In this document: positions 1-11,445 of the stretch, in pieces | Layout: each line of letters starts with the position of its first letter | How positions within the stretch are numbered: position 1 is the stretch's first letter | Source of the DNA: Amborella trichopoda | Taxonomy: Eukaryota > Streptophyta > Magnoliopsida > Amborellales > Amborellaceae | Assembly (NCBI RefSeq): GCF_000471905.2 | Contig: NW_006498549.1 | Span: forward strand, 2,251,448-2,315,447 | Direction: 5' to 3' | DNA: 64,000 nt | Notes under the pieces: model-generated | Databases searched by the model: none | What the model saw: the letters and a program-made list of their open reading frames with translations, nothing else | What the model was told of the DNA's origin: nothing | Program-made: the position numbers and the translations under genes

Positions 1-209
1 AATTGTAGTTGTCTAAAGAGATAGATTTCCTAAAAATATTGCATGCAATATTCTAAGGGGATATTCGATTTGAGTTAATTTTTAGTAAGACAAGATTAAG
101 ATATTTTGTTAACTTATCCTTTGGTGAATTAACTAATTTAGAGTAGGATATATCTCACCTATTAGTTAAGTCTTATTAATATGAGTGTGAATCTTTTTCT
201 TAAGTTAAG

Positions 210-1636
210 GGGTCGTTTGGATACCTGGAAATATATTTTCTGCGAAAACTATTACTGGCGTAATACATTATTGTGCAATACATTACATACAAATGGATTA
301 TTACTGTTTGGGTAGTATTTTGATTCAAGCTTGGGAAATACATTGCTCATCACACGGTTTAATATAGAATTGTCTATATTACACCTTAAATTTTCCCTTA
401 CATTGCTCTTACTGGATATAGCGATTTAATATGGAATTGTTGACCAATAGACCATTTATCTTTTTTACGCACAATCATTCTTATCCTTTAAATTTCAAAA
501 TGGGAGGTTGTACCAGTGTCATTGAATAAATACAAAATTTAAGAAAAAAAAAATCACTTCATGACTCACCTCAAGCCATCCAACTTGATATCTAATAGTT
601 GAGAATGAATGTGACCACCATTCACAAAAGATAAATGGCCTCTTTGTAGATATTCCTATTTAATATTGAGATGCATATGTATAGATAGTATGCTATAGCA
701 TGCTTGTCATGCCTCAAAGAATAATAACTTAATAGTGTGGATTAATATTGGGTATAAACATTGAGTGAACTATTTTAGTCGCAACCTTTAAATATCTTTA
801 ATTTGTAATTTAAACAGTAAATGGTGATGTATTTTTTTAAAAAATTAATGTGAAATATTAAAGTATTTTAAAAATTAGATTGAGATATTGGAGGATGCCA
901 ATGTTAAAAACAAAAAATATAGCTAATATATTGTAAGTAATTTGTCATTTATTTATTTGTATCTAAACCCCAATCCCAAAAAATTATTTTTTTTTTTGAA
1001 AAGAGTAATCAATATAATTTAAATAAAATATAATTTATCACTTTTTTTTCTTGATCTAAACCCTAATCCCAAAAAAATCATTTATTTCTTTTTCCAAAAG
1101 ATTTAGTAATAATTTATAATTTATCAAATATAATTTATCAAAAAATAATTATAAAATATAATTTCTCAAAAAACTCTTTTTTTAAAAAAAATCAAATTTA
1201 GCAATGAGTGATATAACCCAAATTGGGGATAAGGGGATGCAGAAATGGATGTGCGTATGAGATTGTAGAAATGGATGTGAGGTGAGAAAATAGAAATGGA
1301 TGTGGACAGGAGGTGGGAAATTAGAAATGGATGGATGTGAGGTGAGAAAATAGAAATGGATGTGGACAGGAGGTGGGAAAATAGAAATGGATGTGCGCTG
1401 GATAGAGGAAGAATGGATATGCACAGAAGAGTGGGAGAATGGCAGGAGATAGATGATTTTTTTTGAGCAAGAGATGCACGTAGTTAGATTAGCCGTTAAT
1501 CACGTAATGAACTATTTCACGTATTTTGAGAAATCTTGTGTAATTTATTTCTATTATCTTATAATTGAAGTGTACCCAAACATAGTAAATCTCATATTTT
1601 CTTCTAATAAATTTTCAGAATACCCAAATTGCTCCT
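210..1636. mobile_element. Possible degenerate non-autonomous hAT-like element (MITE-like)
   Basis: The left edge reads GGGGTCGTTTGGATAC, a start often seen in plant hAT-type MITEs. The reverse complement of the right edge (about 1612-1636) reads GGAGCAATTTGGGTATTC, a clearly diverged partner. The interior is AT-rich and has no transposase frame. I could not find a convincing 8-bp target duplication, and the two ends match at only about 60% of positions, so this could be chance. The assignment is weak. Confidence 0.22.
1261..1440. repeat. 60-bp tandem repeat (minisatellite), two units plus partials
   Basis: Positions 1261-1320 and 1321-1380 repeat with an exact 60-bp period. Each unit itself contains two or three copies of the submotif AGAAATGGATGTG. 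Partial units continue to about 1440. A short antisense frame over the array is only a translation of the repeat. Confidence 0.85.
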
Positions 1637-1641
1637 AAATG

Positions 1642-2845
1642 TAAAGAAGAGAGAAGATATTAACACAATGGGCCTTTTATGGTGCAACAACGTGTGTAGT
1701 GTATAATAGAGATAAAGATGGAGATACAAAGATTTTAGAGGGAGAGATTTGAAGAGAAAATTATACGGATAATGAGAACAAAATCTAAAAGAAAAAGAGA
1801 GAGTGAGAGAAAAAGTAAATCTCCAACGTTATAAAAAAGATATTGTTATACAGAGAATGGAGATAAACATGGAGATAAAGGGGTTTTTTAGAAAAGGAGA
1901 GATAGAGAGAGGGAGAGAGAGAGTTTGATTGCGTAAGTCTTTTCTAGAACTTTGTATTAGAAGTTTTTTCTTTACTTAATAGTTTCTATTTTTTTATTAG
2001 GTTTTCTCTTTGTTGAATACTCTTTGCAGTAAAGATTTTTATCTAATCTTTCCCATAACCAGGTATGTGTTGCATATAAGTTTCCTCTAATTTTTCTAGA
2101 ACTAGGTACATGTTGCATTGGAGGTTTTATCTGTGTTGAATAGTCTCTTGGCATTAGAAGCTTTTTCTTCTAATCCTTGTCAAAAAATTTTGCAATAGAG
2201 GTTGCCTCTAATCTTTCCTTGAAGCAGGTAAGTATTGCATTAAATGTTTTCTCTAATCTTCTCCGGACGTAGGTATGTGGTTGTTCTTGCCCTATCTTGG
2301 TTGAGTTGTGCATAGCATGGGTTCTATGTACGAGTAACAATGAATTAATCTTAGAATGAATTATCTACCATTCTTTTTTTAAATTGATGGGTATAAAAGG
2401 TATTCATGCACATAAAAAATATTATAAGTAAGAAAATTCATAGTGTAAGCTATCCGTTTTAGAAAAGAATTACACTATCCGTTTTAGAAAAGAAAATAAT
2501 GGCATTTGATCAAAGCCCAACAGTGATTTTCTTCACGGACTTCAAGTTTTGTGGAAATGTCATTTTCTTTTATGACTATAGGATTGAAAGAGCTGCAATT
2601 TGCTTTGGTCTATAGAGAGTAAATGTTCATGATTTTTTTTGCATGTTTTTTTTTTTGTTTTTTTTTTCTCTGTATTTTTTGTATCTAAAAATTTATATTT
2701 TCAATTAATAGTCAATGCTCTTTAATTATGTGCAAAGCACGTGCTTCTTACTAGTCATCATCATCATTATAGCCTTCTATCAATTAATTGAAGTTAGTTA
2801 CACGAATACTAGTTTGTGATCTTTTAAAGGCCATACTCTCAGTGA
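1642..2845. other. Non-coding AT-rich stretch with degenerate repeats
   Basis: There is no gene in this stretch. A GA-rich block lies at about 1750-1930. Four loosely spaced copies of a TCTAATCTTTCC...AGGTATGTGTTGCAT-like motif occur between 2040 and 2290; each contains a splice-donor-like AGGTATGT or AGGTAAGT. Poly(T) runs lie at 2630-2680. Nothing else is recognisable. Confidence 0.6.
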
Positions 2846-3125
2846 GGTCATAAGTCCCCATATCTTTCCAAACTATTTCTAGACAAATCGTTTTGGGCTT
2901 ACCCTTTGTCTTGTTAAGTCCTTCCACTTAAACTAACTCGCACCTCCTCATAGGTATTGTACTTGGTCGGCACTACACATGGCGAGCCCACCTAAGTATA
3001 CTCTCATCTTATTGCCTATTGGTGCTACAGCTAAATTCTCTCAAATTGATTATTTCGAATTCTATCACTTCTTGTCTTGCCACTCATCCATCTCAACATC
3101 TTCATCTCCACTACACCCACCATCT
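2846..3125 (-). pseudogene. RTE-type LINE reverse transcriptase, C-terminal fragment (decayed)
   Basis: Read on the minus strand from about 3122, the translation gives MKMLRWMSGKTRSDRIRN, then a stop, then VAPIGNKMR, then after a frameshift KGKPK...VWKDM close to 2860. This order (MLRWM-GKTR-DRIRN, VAPI-KMRE, GRPK, W-D-L) is the signature of the C-terminus of RTE-clade non-LTR reverse transcriptases, which are common in plant genomes. The catalytic core (YADD region) is absent, so this is a short dead fragment. At least one in-frame stop and two frameshifts are visible. No ORF2 remainder, 3' tail or target duplication was found alongside. Confidence 0.8.
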
Positions 3126-5904
3126 AAAGATTTGTCAAGTCTATCATCTAGACCCCATAATCAGAAAAAGGAAGACAAAAATGAATTGTTTGTCTTGACG
3201 ATTGTTTATATTGTACTTTTGAAATTCGGTGGTTGAAAATGTGTCGTTGTTTGGGCAAAACCCGAAATAAAATTTTTCGAATGTTAGGAAATTTCATCTT
3301 TTGAATTTCACAATGACATATTTCCTATGACTTATGCTGCCTGGGCCATGAAATTTTTTTTTGGGGTGAGTCGGTGGGAGAGGGCCCTACCTTCCGTAGA
3401 AATTGAGCCTAGGACAGGGTGTTATAATTCGTCAAGCACTAACCAATTAAGCCTGAGGCTTTCTTCTTGTGCTATGGAATGTCTTTAAATTAAGCCCACA
3501 CTCTTTTCCTGATAAATCATATCTCGGGCTAGTGGGTTTTTGTAACGCAATTCAATTCAATTGTACACGTAGAATTGTATAATGTATGTACTAGTGCTTA
3601 CTGGCAAGGGCCGTACGAGAGAGAGAGAGATTGCTTTTGAGATGGACAAGGGGACAAGGTGGGTATTGACATCTTGTAATTAAATCATTTGCGCATTCTT
3701 TTGCATGTTTTAAAAACTACCGGTAGTTTGTGCTTTTTTTTGTCGACTCTCTCTCTCTCTAGGTGGTTTGTGCTTTTCTTTGGTCGACTCTCTCTCTCTC
3801 TTCAACGTCACATCTAGCTCTTTATCTCACTTCTGTCTTATCTCTTTCGTGAATGCTAACTGCTCCTATATTAGCCACACCTCCAAACTTCCTTATTGTT
3901 TCTCTAATGAAAAATGGTTTGATAGAGCTGCAACCCCATTCAAATAAGTAAAATCTCATTTCATAATTAATAAAAAAAATTGTAATTCAAGCATGGGAGG
4001 ACCTTTACATCAATCATCTCATTTTAAACACTACGGTTGTGGAAAAAAATTACGATTTCAAACTCTAAAAATAATATATATTATAACAAATAATCTAGAC
4101 CGTTCATTTCGACTTAAAAGTAAGTATTCACATATCCACAAGATCTTTATATTTTTAAAATTTCAAATTTTATTGTAGGTGTTGGAAATTGACTTTAGAG
4201 TCATCATAAAAATTTATGTTGTCAAAAGTACGTTACGAAATAAGATTCCAGGTACTGCTTTATTTTGTCTCTCTAATGGGTGGTGGCGGTCTAGAGCACG
4301 ACTCAAGCTTTGCTCCTTTGTCTTTCACCCCATAAAAGTCATAAAAAATTGTCAAACCTAAACAATAAAAAACCTAAGAGTCAAAATTCGGGGCAATTAG
4401 GTCATTTTCAAAGGAGTAAAGCTTCCAATTCAGCGTTAGTCAATAATCAATATATCACAGTTTCTTAAATTTTCAATTTTCACTGACGCCTGTGATGCAG
4501 TCATGTGCCAATGTTCTCTTTATTTTATTTTATTTTATTTATTTTTTTAAATTTTTTTTTTAATGACTTCTCTTCGATCGGGACGTGCCATGTTCATGTG
4601 CATTCTTAACATTGGGGCCACTCCCCATAGCTATCATTATTCCCTCGCTAGAAGAACCAGAGCCCGATTCCGTTCATCTCATTCCCCTGTTCCTGGGTTC
4701 TCTTCTTTGCCGCGTTACAAATGAGATAGGGATGGCCCATCATACTTTGTAGTTACATCCAAAATAGAGACTTGATGAGATAGCATTTGGTTCCACGCTT
4801 GTCTTTGTTCACAAGACTCCCATTAAACACCACCCCTGTGACCCTCATCCATCTAAATCCTGCCACGTGGATGGATGAATGTATTATGTCAATCGGGCTT
4901 TGATTGGCAAAGAGTTCTGAGTACAGTTTCTGATTGGGGATTCTTGAGCTGGATTAAGTTATATTGGACCAAAATAGAGAGAAAACTACACAACTTGAAG
5001 ACAGGTGGTTCCAGGGTTTTACTATCTGGAATCGCCAACCTCATTTGGTCAAGCTCGGGTGATTCACAACTTGAATGTGAGATTATTCATTCACTAGATG
5101 GATGTGTTGGCTCAATCGCGAAAACATCTCGTTTGCGTCTCATCAATGGCCTTAAGAAAAGGATTGTACTCCAATAAAACATTGATTAGACTTATTTAAG
5201 AGTAGGTTAAGAAGTCCTAATTGGAGATGACATGCATGTGAAAGTTGGAGATAAGCTGTGTCGCTATGAAATGATAATTGCCTATGGGGGTGATCGTAGA
5301 TGCCTCAATTCAGTTGTCATATCAACTAGTATTATGTTTGAACAAAATTGCAAAGACATATCTAATTCTGAAAAATTATTGAAAGGAACCCTTAACATGC
5401 TCTGAAAATTTCAAAGATATGATTGTTAATCTTAGAGTTTACTTAAGCAAAAGTGTACAATGAGACTATTTATGTTTGGTACATAGAGGTCATAATTATT
5501 CCTAACCATTGGATATGAAATTTGGGGAGCTGTCTTTTTTCCATTGACTAGGCCCAAAATTCAAAAGAAACTTCTTCGAACTTCTTGATACACCCAAGCT
5601 ACTAAATTTCACATCGGATGGCTACAAGTAATTGTAACATCCTAGTAAAATCCATTAGTAAATGATCTCATTGGATATAGTCCTATTTTCTTATAATCAT
5701 TCTTTCTTTGGTTTGAATTGAAAATGCATTTTTGGTAGATTACTCTCTTCTAGCTTCTCTTTTTTGGGCTAGTGTCTCCCTTAATTATGCTTGTGGCTAG
5801 ATTGCCTTTTACGATGCAACTTCCCCATATACACTTCAACCTCCCTTTCTTTGTCAAATATTAAACAATAAAAAAGTGTATACTACTGACTCTTTGGGTC
5901 TGAT
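3126..5904. other. Non-coding stretch without recognisable genes
   Basis: I see no supportable gene. A (GA)n run lies at about 3617-3632. A direct duplication of about 45 bp, each copy ending in GTCGACTCTCTCTCTC, covers about 3715-3802. A block at 3370-3470 (AGGGCCCTACC...AACCAATTAAGCC) resembles anonymous plant dispersed repeats. The 100-codon frame at 4875-5177 has no recognisable domain or flanking signals and is probably chance. Confidence 0.55.
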
Positions 5905-5914
5905 TGGTTTGTTG

Positions 5915-6793
5915 CTTAAGATTGATTTTGAAAAGGCTTACAATCGGGTGGAGTGAGATTATCTTGATAAAATTATGATCCTTATGAGCTTTGGAATGAA
6001 ATGGAGAATGTGGATTCTGGATTGTCTCTCTTCTGCCCATTTTTCTGTCTTGATTAATGGTAAAGCAAATTGTTACTTCCCAGCCACTAGGGGCCTTATA
6101 CAGGAGGACTCTCTTTCTCCCTTCATCTTTACCCTAGTGGCTGAAGTTTTCAGCAAAATATTGGAGGGCATGGTGGACTCTAACTTGATTAGGGGTTTGC
6201 CTACTTGGCCTATTGGTTTGATGATTTACCACATGCAATATGCAGATGACACTCTGATCCTTTTGGAAGGTTCTGATGATAATGCCCACAACATTTGGCT
6301 CTTTCTTAAATTATATAAATTAATCTTAGGGGGACGTATTAATATAGATAAGTCGAAACTTTTGGGTATTAATTGCTCTAGCACTTCAGTTTCTGATTGG
6401 GCTACCTGGCTTAAATATGAGGTGGAGCAATTTGCCACCAGGTATTGGGACTTGCCTCTTCTTAATGGTAGTACCCCTAGATCCCTTTGGGATCCTCTCA
6501 TTCAAAGAGCTCAGTCAAAATTAGATGGTTGGAAGGCCCGCTACCTATCCTTTCCTGGTAGAATGGCTTTGATTAATGCCACTATTTCTAACTGCTTATC
6601 TCTCTTTCAGGCACCTGTGTCTGTTATTGCTAAGATTGAAGCTCTTATGCGTAATTTTTTATGGTCTGGATCCCAGAATAAAAAGAAGATACACTTGGTC
6701 AGGTGGGACTCGGTGCGCCACCCAAAAGAGATGGGAGGCTTGGGTATTCATCGACTCGGGGCAGTCAACGAATCCTTGCTGACTAAGTGGTGA
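5915..6793 (+). pseudogene. LINE reverse transcriptase domain (RVT_1), broken
   Basis: The translation begins with KIDFEKAYNRVE, then a stop at about 5955 where the family usually has Trp, and continues open from 5975 to 6793. It holds the palm motifs: GLIQEDSLSPF (most relatives have GD where this has ED), YADDTLIL with both catalytic Asp residues kept (about 6238), and downstream WKARYLSFPGR and NFLWSG, which are thumb and connection signatures of plant L1 elements. The protein would copy LINE RNA at the nicked target site. It is not functional here, because both the N-terminus and the reading frame are broken. Confidence 0.88.
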
Positions 6794-7560
6794 TGGAGGT
6801 TAGCCATGCATGAAGACCAGCTCTAGATTAAGGTTATCCTCGGCAAGTATGGACCAGATCCTGATGGCCCCTAGGTGAGAAGAAGGTTGAGATTTGGTAA
6901 TCTTTCGATGATCTGGAAAGGCATCCAAGGTGTCAAAACCTCTTTCAGGCTTATTCCAAGTATCTGGTTAGTGATGGTCGAAACACTAGATTCTGACAAG
7001 CTAAGTGGTTGGGAGATTATCCTCTCAAACTTTTGTTCCCTAATATTTACAATAAGTCCAATCAGAAAAGAGCTATGTTTTCAGACCTGGTTTCCCTTGT
7101 TGATGGAAAACTTGCTTGGAATGTTACACTCTCATAAGAAGGGTGGACCATCAAGTTGAAGCCCAGTTCTTGGCAATAATGGAAGCTTTGTACTCCTTTT
7201 GTTTTAATGCGTGGAAGAGAGATAGACTGATTGAGAGTCTTGAGCCTTTCGGATCCTTCTATGTTAAATCCCTAGAAAAAGATATTTGGAAGAATAGAAA
7301 CATTGAGGAAAACAACACATCTGGCAAAATTTTAAAAGTGCATGGTGCCTATCTGAGTTAGATCATTCATGTGGCTTTTCCCTTAAAGAAGATTGATAAT
7401 TGTTGATCAACTTTGTAGAAGATGAATGATTATTACCAATGTATGCTTGCTTTGTAAGGAGGATGAGGAAACCATAGATTATATCTTTATAGGATGCAAG
7501 TAAGTTTCTGCCATGTGCGAGTGGGTTGATTGTCTAACTAGCTAACATGGGCCTTGGTCT
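6794..7560 (+). pseudogene. LINE connection and zf-RVT region, broken
   Basis: After the stop at 6791-6793 the frame resumes with WRLAMHEDQL and GKYGPDP, as expected just after the L1 thumb region. Several frameshifts follow. At about 7440-7500 the translation VCLLCKEDEETIDYIFIGCK shows the CxxC...HxxxxC-like zinc-binding motif of zf-RVT, although the expected His is Tyr here. This region links RT to RNase H in plant LINEs. It does not give a continuous protein. Confidence 0.72.
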
Positions 7561-7599
7561 CAGGATGCCAATATTTTCCTTCAACAAGTGTGGAACCCT

Positions 7600-8262
7600 C
7601 CCTTTGCCTCGCTAGGTCATAAACTTTGGATAATAACAATTGCCGCCGCTCTTTGGTCCCTGTGGAAAGAGAGAAACTTGAGGACCTTCGAGGGTCGATC
7701 GAGACATATTATCTATTTACGCTTTGATATTCAGCGCCTGGCTATCATGTAGGCTTACACCTCATTTCCTCTTATGGTTATTCCCAACCTCCTTCTCTTT
7801 TCATACTTCAAAGACCTTCCTTTTCTTAAATACCGTCGACCGTCCATTCGACATATTTGGATTAAGTCTGCGGTAGGCTGGTTTAAATTGAACTTTAATG
7901 GGAGCGTTAGGGGGGCTCGGTCTAGCTCTGGTGGCCTTCTCTGTGATAATAATGGCACCTTAATCTGCTCTTTCTCAGGCTCCCTCCATTCTTGTGAGAT
8001 CAATGAAGTTGAGCTCTGGGCAGTTAAAATAGGGGTCTCTCGTCTTGCCTAGTCTCACAGGAAGATTACCGTTGAAGAAGACTTGACCAATATAATTTTA
8101 TGGTGCTCCCAACTGCCCTGAATTCCTTGGGGACTGAGTGTGATCATGGACGAAATTTGATTAGCACTAGGGAATCAGGAATGAGTGTTCGGTCACATCT
8201 ATAGAAGTGCCAATTCTGATGCCAACTCTTTGGCAAAACAGGCTAATGCCTCTTGATTCTAG
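7600..8262 (+). pseudogene. LINE RNase H domain (RVT_3-like), broken
   Basis: LWSLWKERNLRTFE (about 7650-7690) is the usual pre-RNase H motif of plant L1 elements. It is followed, in the frame open from 7774 to 8052, by WFKLNFNGSVRG (the family normally has Asp at the second Asn), GGLLCDNNG and the EVELWA motif that carries the catalytic Glu. After a frameshift, HIYRSANSDANSLAKQ (about 8197-8245) matches the end of the domain. The domain would degrade RNA in RNA/DNA hybrids. At least two breaks are seen. Confidence 0.8.
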
Positions 8263-8352
8263 CCTATGTTTTCTTGCTTTTCTTTTGCTTTCTGTTGTAT
8301 TTTTCATTATTTTAATGAATATCATTTTTTTTCAAGATAAAAAAAGAAGAAG

Positions 8353-8355
<3 letters not shown>

Positions 8356-8397
<42 letters not shown>
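8356..8397. repeat. (AT)21 microsatellite
   Basis: An uninterrupted 42-bp AT dinucleotide run starts directly after the A-rich LINE tail. Microsatellites seeded by LINE tails are common. Confidence 0.97.
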
Positions 8398-8399
<2 letters not shown>

Positions 8400-10238
8400 G
8401 TGTGTTCCACATGTGTGCTAAAATTCAGAGATATACATTATGTCAATGCTGGAATATTTATACTTGAAACATTCTTTGCTTGTTCTAAATAGGATAGGAT
8501 AGCCACCAAACCGGTGCGGGGTCTGGTCCAATTCAAGCTGGCTTATTCCTTGGTCGAACTAGTTAGTGAGAATTTTTTAAAACTGAAAGAAAAAAAGAAA
8601 TAATAGTTTAAAAATATAATATTTATTCAAAATATCCCCTAAATTTATTGGACGTGGTTTGTATAAGTCCGAGGCCCTAAACAATCATAATAAAGTGCAC
8701 CTTCAAATAGTATCGAATGATGTTCTTTCAATATTGAAAATCTCAGTGACGCCCTCAAAATTTATTTTTATCTCCAATAATAAAATTTATAATTTCAAAA
8801 TTAGTGTAGATCAAATAGATTTATGAACACTTTAAAATCTTGAAAATTGATGGTATAGAAAATGTATTGCAATAACCACTATTTTTAAGACTTGAGATCC
8901 TTTCTTTATCACATTTATATATCTTCGAGATCGAGATGATCGATTTGAGGAACTTTGGGTATTGAAACAACCTCTTCTAGTGAATTTTTAAGCTGCAACT
9001 TAGTTTGATTGTTTCGGGCCTCACACTTGTATATACTTTTTGCAAATTTATTTATTTCGTTGAAATGTTCAAAAATCAACCCAACTAGCTAAAACTGGTC
9101 AACCAATGATTGTAATGAGTATTCGCTCAAAACTAACATCTGCTATTGAATAACTGCCCAAAGGACGGATCAATAATCCTCCTGGTCAAGCGGGCAAGTC
9201 TGGTCTAGTCATCCTAACTATTGATTAAACAATGGACTATGGAAAGAGTAATGAGATGGATGTCGCTCTCCATCAAGTTCAAGCTGTCCCTCTGCAATAT
9301 CGTTTTCCTTAAGGGATGACAGATGATAGTTTCTACATGAACTCTCAAGATAAATTTATTAAAATATTCATTATAGACGCACTATTTAACATTTTATACA
9401 TATATTCCCATTTAATTTGAAAAAATACCCAAAAAGATACAATATCATAAGTTGGAATAGTTGCAAATATATATAATCTAAAATATCATATGTCTCACAG
9501 GTGTGTATATATATATATATATATACCCCCAAGATTTTTTGGCCAAAAGAATTTCTATAAACCTCAAATTCTGAGTCCTATCGATTACACTTAATCTAGT
9601 GAACCATAGCAGACCTAGACCCAATATAATTGTCTCAAAACTATCTGAAAACTATCGCAATTTATATTTGACCCTGAGAGCTTTCCTACGATCCAAAATG
9701 AGTGAAATCGAAGTTTCCATTGAAAAGTATGGGCCTCATGATGGTAGTTCAGTCAAAATTACCAAAATGCCCCTCTATGCATGATACAGAGGCACAAGTC
9801 GCCGAGCGTCGCACCGATCGATGGGCTCAAGGGGGTTCAATTATTTGCAATCTATTTTTATTTGAATTTTTAAGTAAAATAAAGCTGTAATATTTTGTGA
9901 ATATCCTAAAATTAACCTATTCCTAATCAAATTCAGAATTGGAGATTATTTCAATTATTTTCTACCCTAATCCTCAGCAAAGCCTATAAATACCCCCCCG
10001 AAAGCCCTGGGAATTCCATCCATAAATTTGTTAAAAGATCGCTAGAAAATAACCAAAATGGCAATAAATTCTAAATAATTAGGAAAATAGTATAAAAATT
10101 TCTAGAAACTTAGGAAATTCAAGAGTAATATAAGAAAGCTAGAAAATCCCTAAAATTCGTAGAAAATCATAGGAAACCCAAAACAGTTAGAAAACCATAT
10201 AAATCCTATTGGGCTCTCCCAATTAGAGCCTTCTCATA
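8398..10238. other. Non-coding stretch, possible decayed LTR
   Basis: There are no genes here. A short (TA)n run lies at 9506-9525. The part 9540-10200 resembles LTR sequence, with a promoter-like TATAAATA at 9985-9992 followed by a C run. Degenerate repeats of a CTAGAAAAT-like motif (about 10030-10200) follow. No partner LTR, PBS or PPT was seen, so the assignment stays open. Confidence 0.4.
9985..9992 (+). promoter_or_regulatory. TATA-box candidate
   Basis: CCTATAAATACCCCCC is a good plant TATA-box context in otherwise AT-rich DNA. No gene follows, so it is more likely the core promoter of an old LTR than of a host gene. Confidence 0.35.
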
Positions 10239-11195
10239 TGAATGCGGATGCGCGCAGCGGATCACAGATATATGAGACACAAATATGCTCAAAACGGAGT
10301 GTGTATGTTTGAGTGGGAAAAATGCGATAATACAAATAAAGAAATAAATCTTATTGGCACCGAATTTACATGGTTCACCTGTTTAGGTTACTCCACAAGA
10401 GAAAGAGATTAAATCCACTATTAACTCAAATGTTACAATAGTCTTCCAAGAAACCAATTTTATTGGGATCACCGATTCCATTGAAAGACTTCTCTCTCTA
10501 ATATTTCACTAACTGATCTCAGAGACTTCTTTTCTTTCTAGAGGTTTTCTTTCTCTAAAAGAAAATATTATCTCTTTCTCTCTTTTTTCTTCCCTTCTCT
10601 CTCTTTTTCTCTCTATAAAGAAAAGCCTTCAGAAGAGGATCACTGGTTCTCATTCATCTTCTTCTTCTCTCTAAGAAGAAGGATAACTCTTTATCTTCTT
10701 CTTCTCTCTCTCAGAGAATGATAATTTTGCCTTTTTTTTCTTTTCTCTAAGAGAAGGATAACTTTATCTCTCTTCTTCTTTTTCTTTTCTGCAAAAGAAA
10801 ACTTGTTATATCTCTGATGCACCAAGAAGAGTCTACCCAAAGATTGGCCCAAGAGAGATGCACACCTAAAATAACCTAAGAGAGATGGCTATGGTTAAAA
10901 TCAAGAGAACCCAAAGCCTTTACGTGATTTCTATTTATATGGACTCAAGGGGATAACAATCATATTTGGAAGGATGTCTCATAATCACCTAAAAGCATGG
11001 TCCATCTCTATCTCCTTTTTAGAAGGAGATCAGAGGAATATCTTCTCATAACAAAAAACCATCATGTGAGATCCTATTCTTATGGAATGAAAACTTAGTC
11101 AATAAGTCACCCTTTTTCATATTCTCAAACTGCCCAATTTAGTTAGGACAAATTTCATTAGAAGCCCCTCCCTCAATGGAATGAGACACACAACA
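10239..11195 (-). mobile_element. Ty1/copia-type 3' LTR (minus strand)
   Basis: On the minus strand a purine tract is followed by TTGTTGTGTGTCTC, the usual copia transition into an LTR beginning TGTTG. The LTR has a TATA box (TATAAATA, 10932-10939, minus strand), a GA/CT repeat array (about 10590-10810) and an end near CCGCATTCA at 10239. A copia RNase H tail lies directly upstream (11255-11445), which fixes the orientation. The exact 3' boundary is inferred, because no second LTR is in the window. Confidence 0.6.
10590..10810 (-). repeat. Hairpin plus polypyrimidine array in the copia LTR
   Basis: About three units of roughly 65 bp each contain a short palindrome (for example AAGAAGAAGGATAAC facing TTATCTTCTTCTT) next to a pure CT tract. 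The array lies downstream of the LTR TATA box on the minus strand, so it would be in the transcript leader. Confidence 0.6.
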
Positions 11196-11207
11196 ATCTC
11201 TCCCTCT
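11196..11207 (-). promoter_or_regulatory. Polypurine tract of the copia remnant
   Basis: On the minus strand AGAGGGAGAGAT directly precedes the TGTTG LTR start. In copia elements this tract primes plus-strand DNA synthesis. Confidence 0.65.
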
Positions 11208-11254
11208 AGTCCCATAAGGGGGAGGTTTCCCGTCGCAGATCAATTAGGTGCTCA

Positions 11255-11445
11255 AATGGCACCAGTGTCAGCCATGATTCTACATGACTATTGCTTTTCT
11301 TTGACTAAGGTCTTTGTCATCATATCCAACATACTCTTGTCAGTATGGATTTTCCCTAGTTGCAACAAGTTTTTACCCTTTTGTAGCTTGGACTGTTATA
11401 CAACAACTCCTGCGGAAGTAATCAAGTATCCGGAGATTGACTGAC
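11255..11445 (-). pseudogene. Ty1/copia RNase H C-terminal remnant with internal deletion
   Basis: Minus-strand translation gives QSISGYLITSAGVVV then a stop then QSKLQ, matching the conserved copia RNase H stretch (relatives read S-T/S-GY...SW-SK-Q). It is followed almost at once by LGKIHTDKSMLDMMTKTL, which matches the extreme C-terminus of copia pol (IHT-NPADMLTK region). The dozens of residues that normally separate these blocks are missing, so an internal deletion is inferred. The sequence then runs into the polypurine tract. No RT or integrase is present to the right, where a Tat-type LTR begins. Confidence 0.68.

Larger units (their letters stand above)
5905..8345 (+). mobile_element. 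5'-truncated, decayed L1-type LINE
   Basis: The order reverse transcriptase, zf-RVT-like zinc-binding region, RNase H, short 3' UTR and A-rich tail is that of plant L1-type non-LTR retrotransposons. ORF1, the endonuclease and the first part of RT are missing, the usual outcome of incomplete target-primed reverse transcription. The coding region is broken by several stops (for example near 5955 and 6791) and frameshifts. An A-rich tail near 8335-8356 runs straight into an (AT)n microsatellite. No clear target-site duplication was found. Confidence 0.85.

Noticed and set aside
4875..5177. 100-codon frame as a possible LINE ORF1 part
   Set aside because: No similarity to gag-like ORF1, endonuclease or RT motifs, and it is separated from the LINE by 700 bp of unrelated non-coding DNA.
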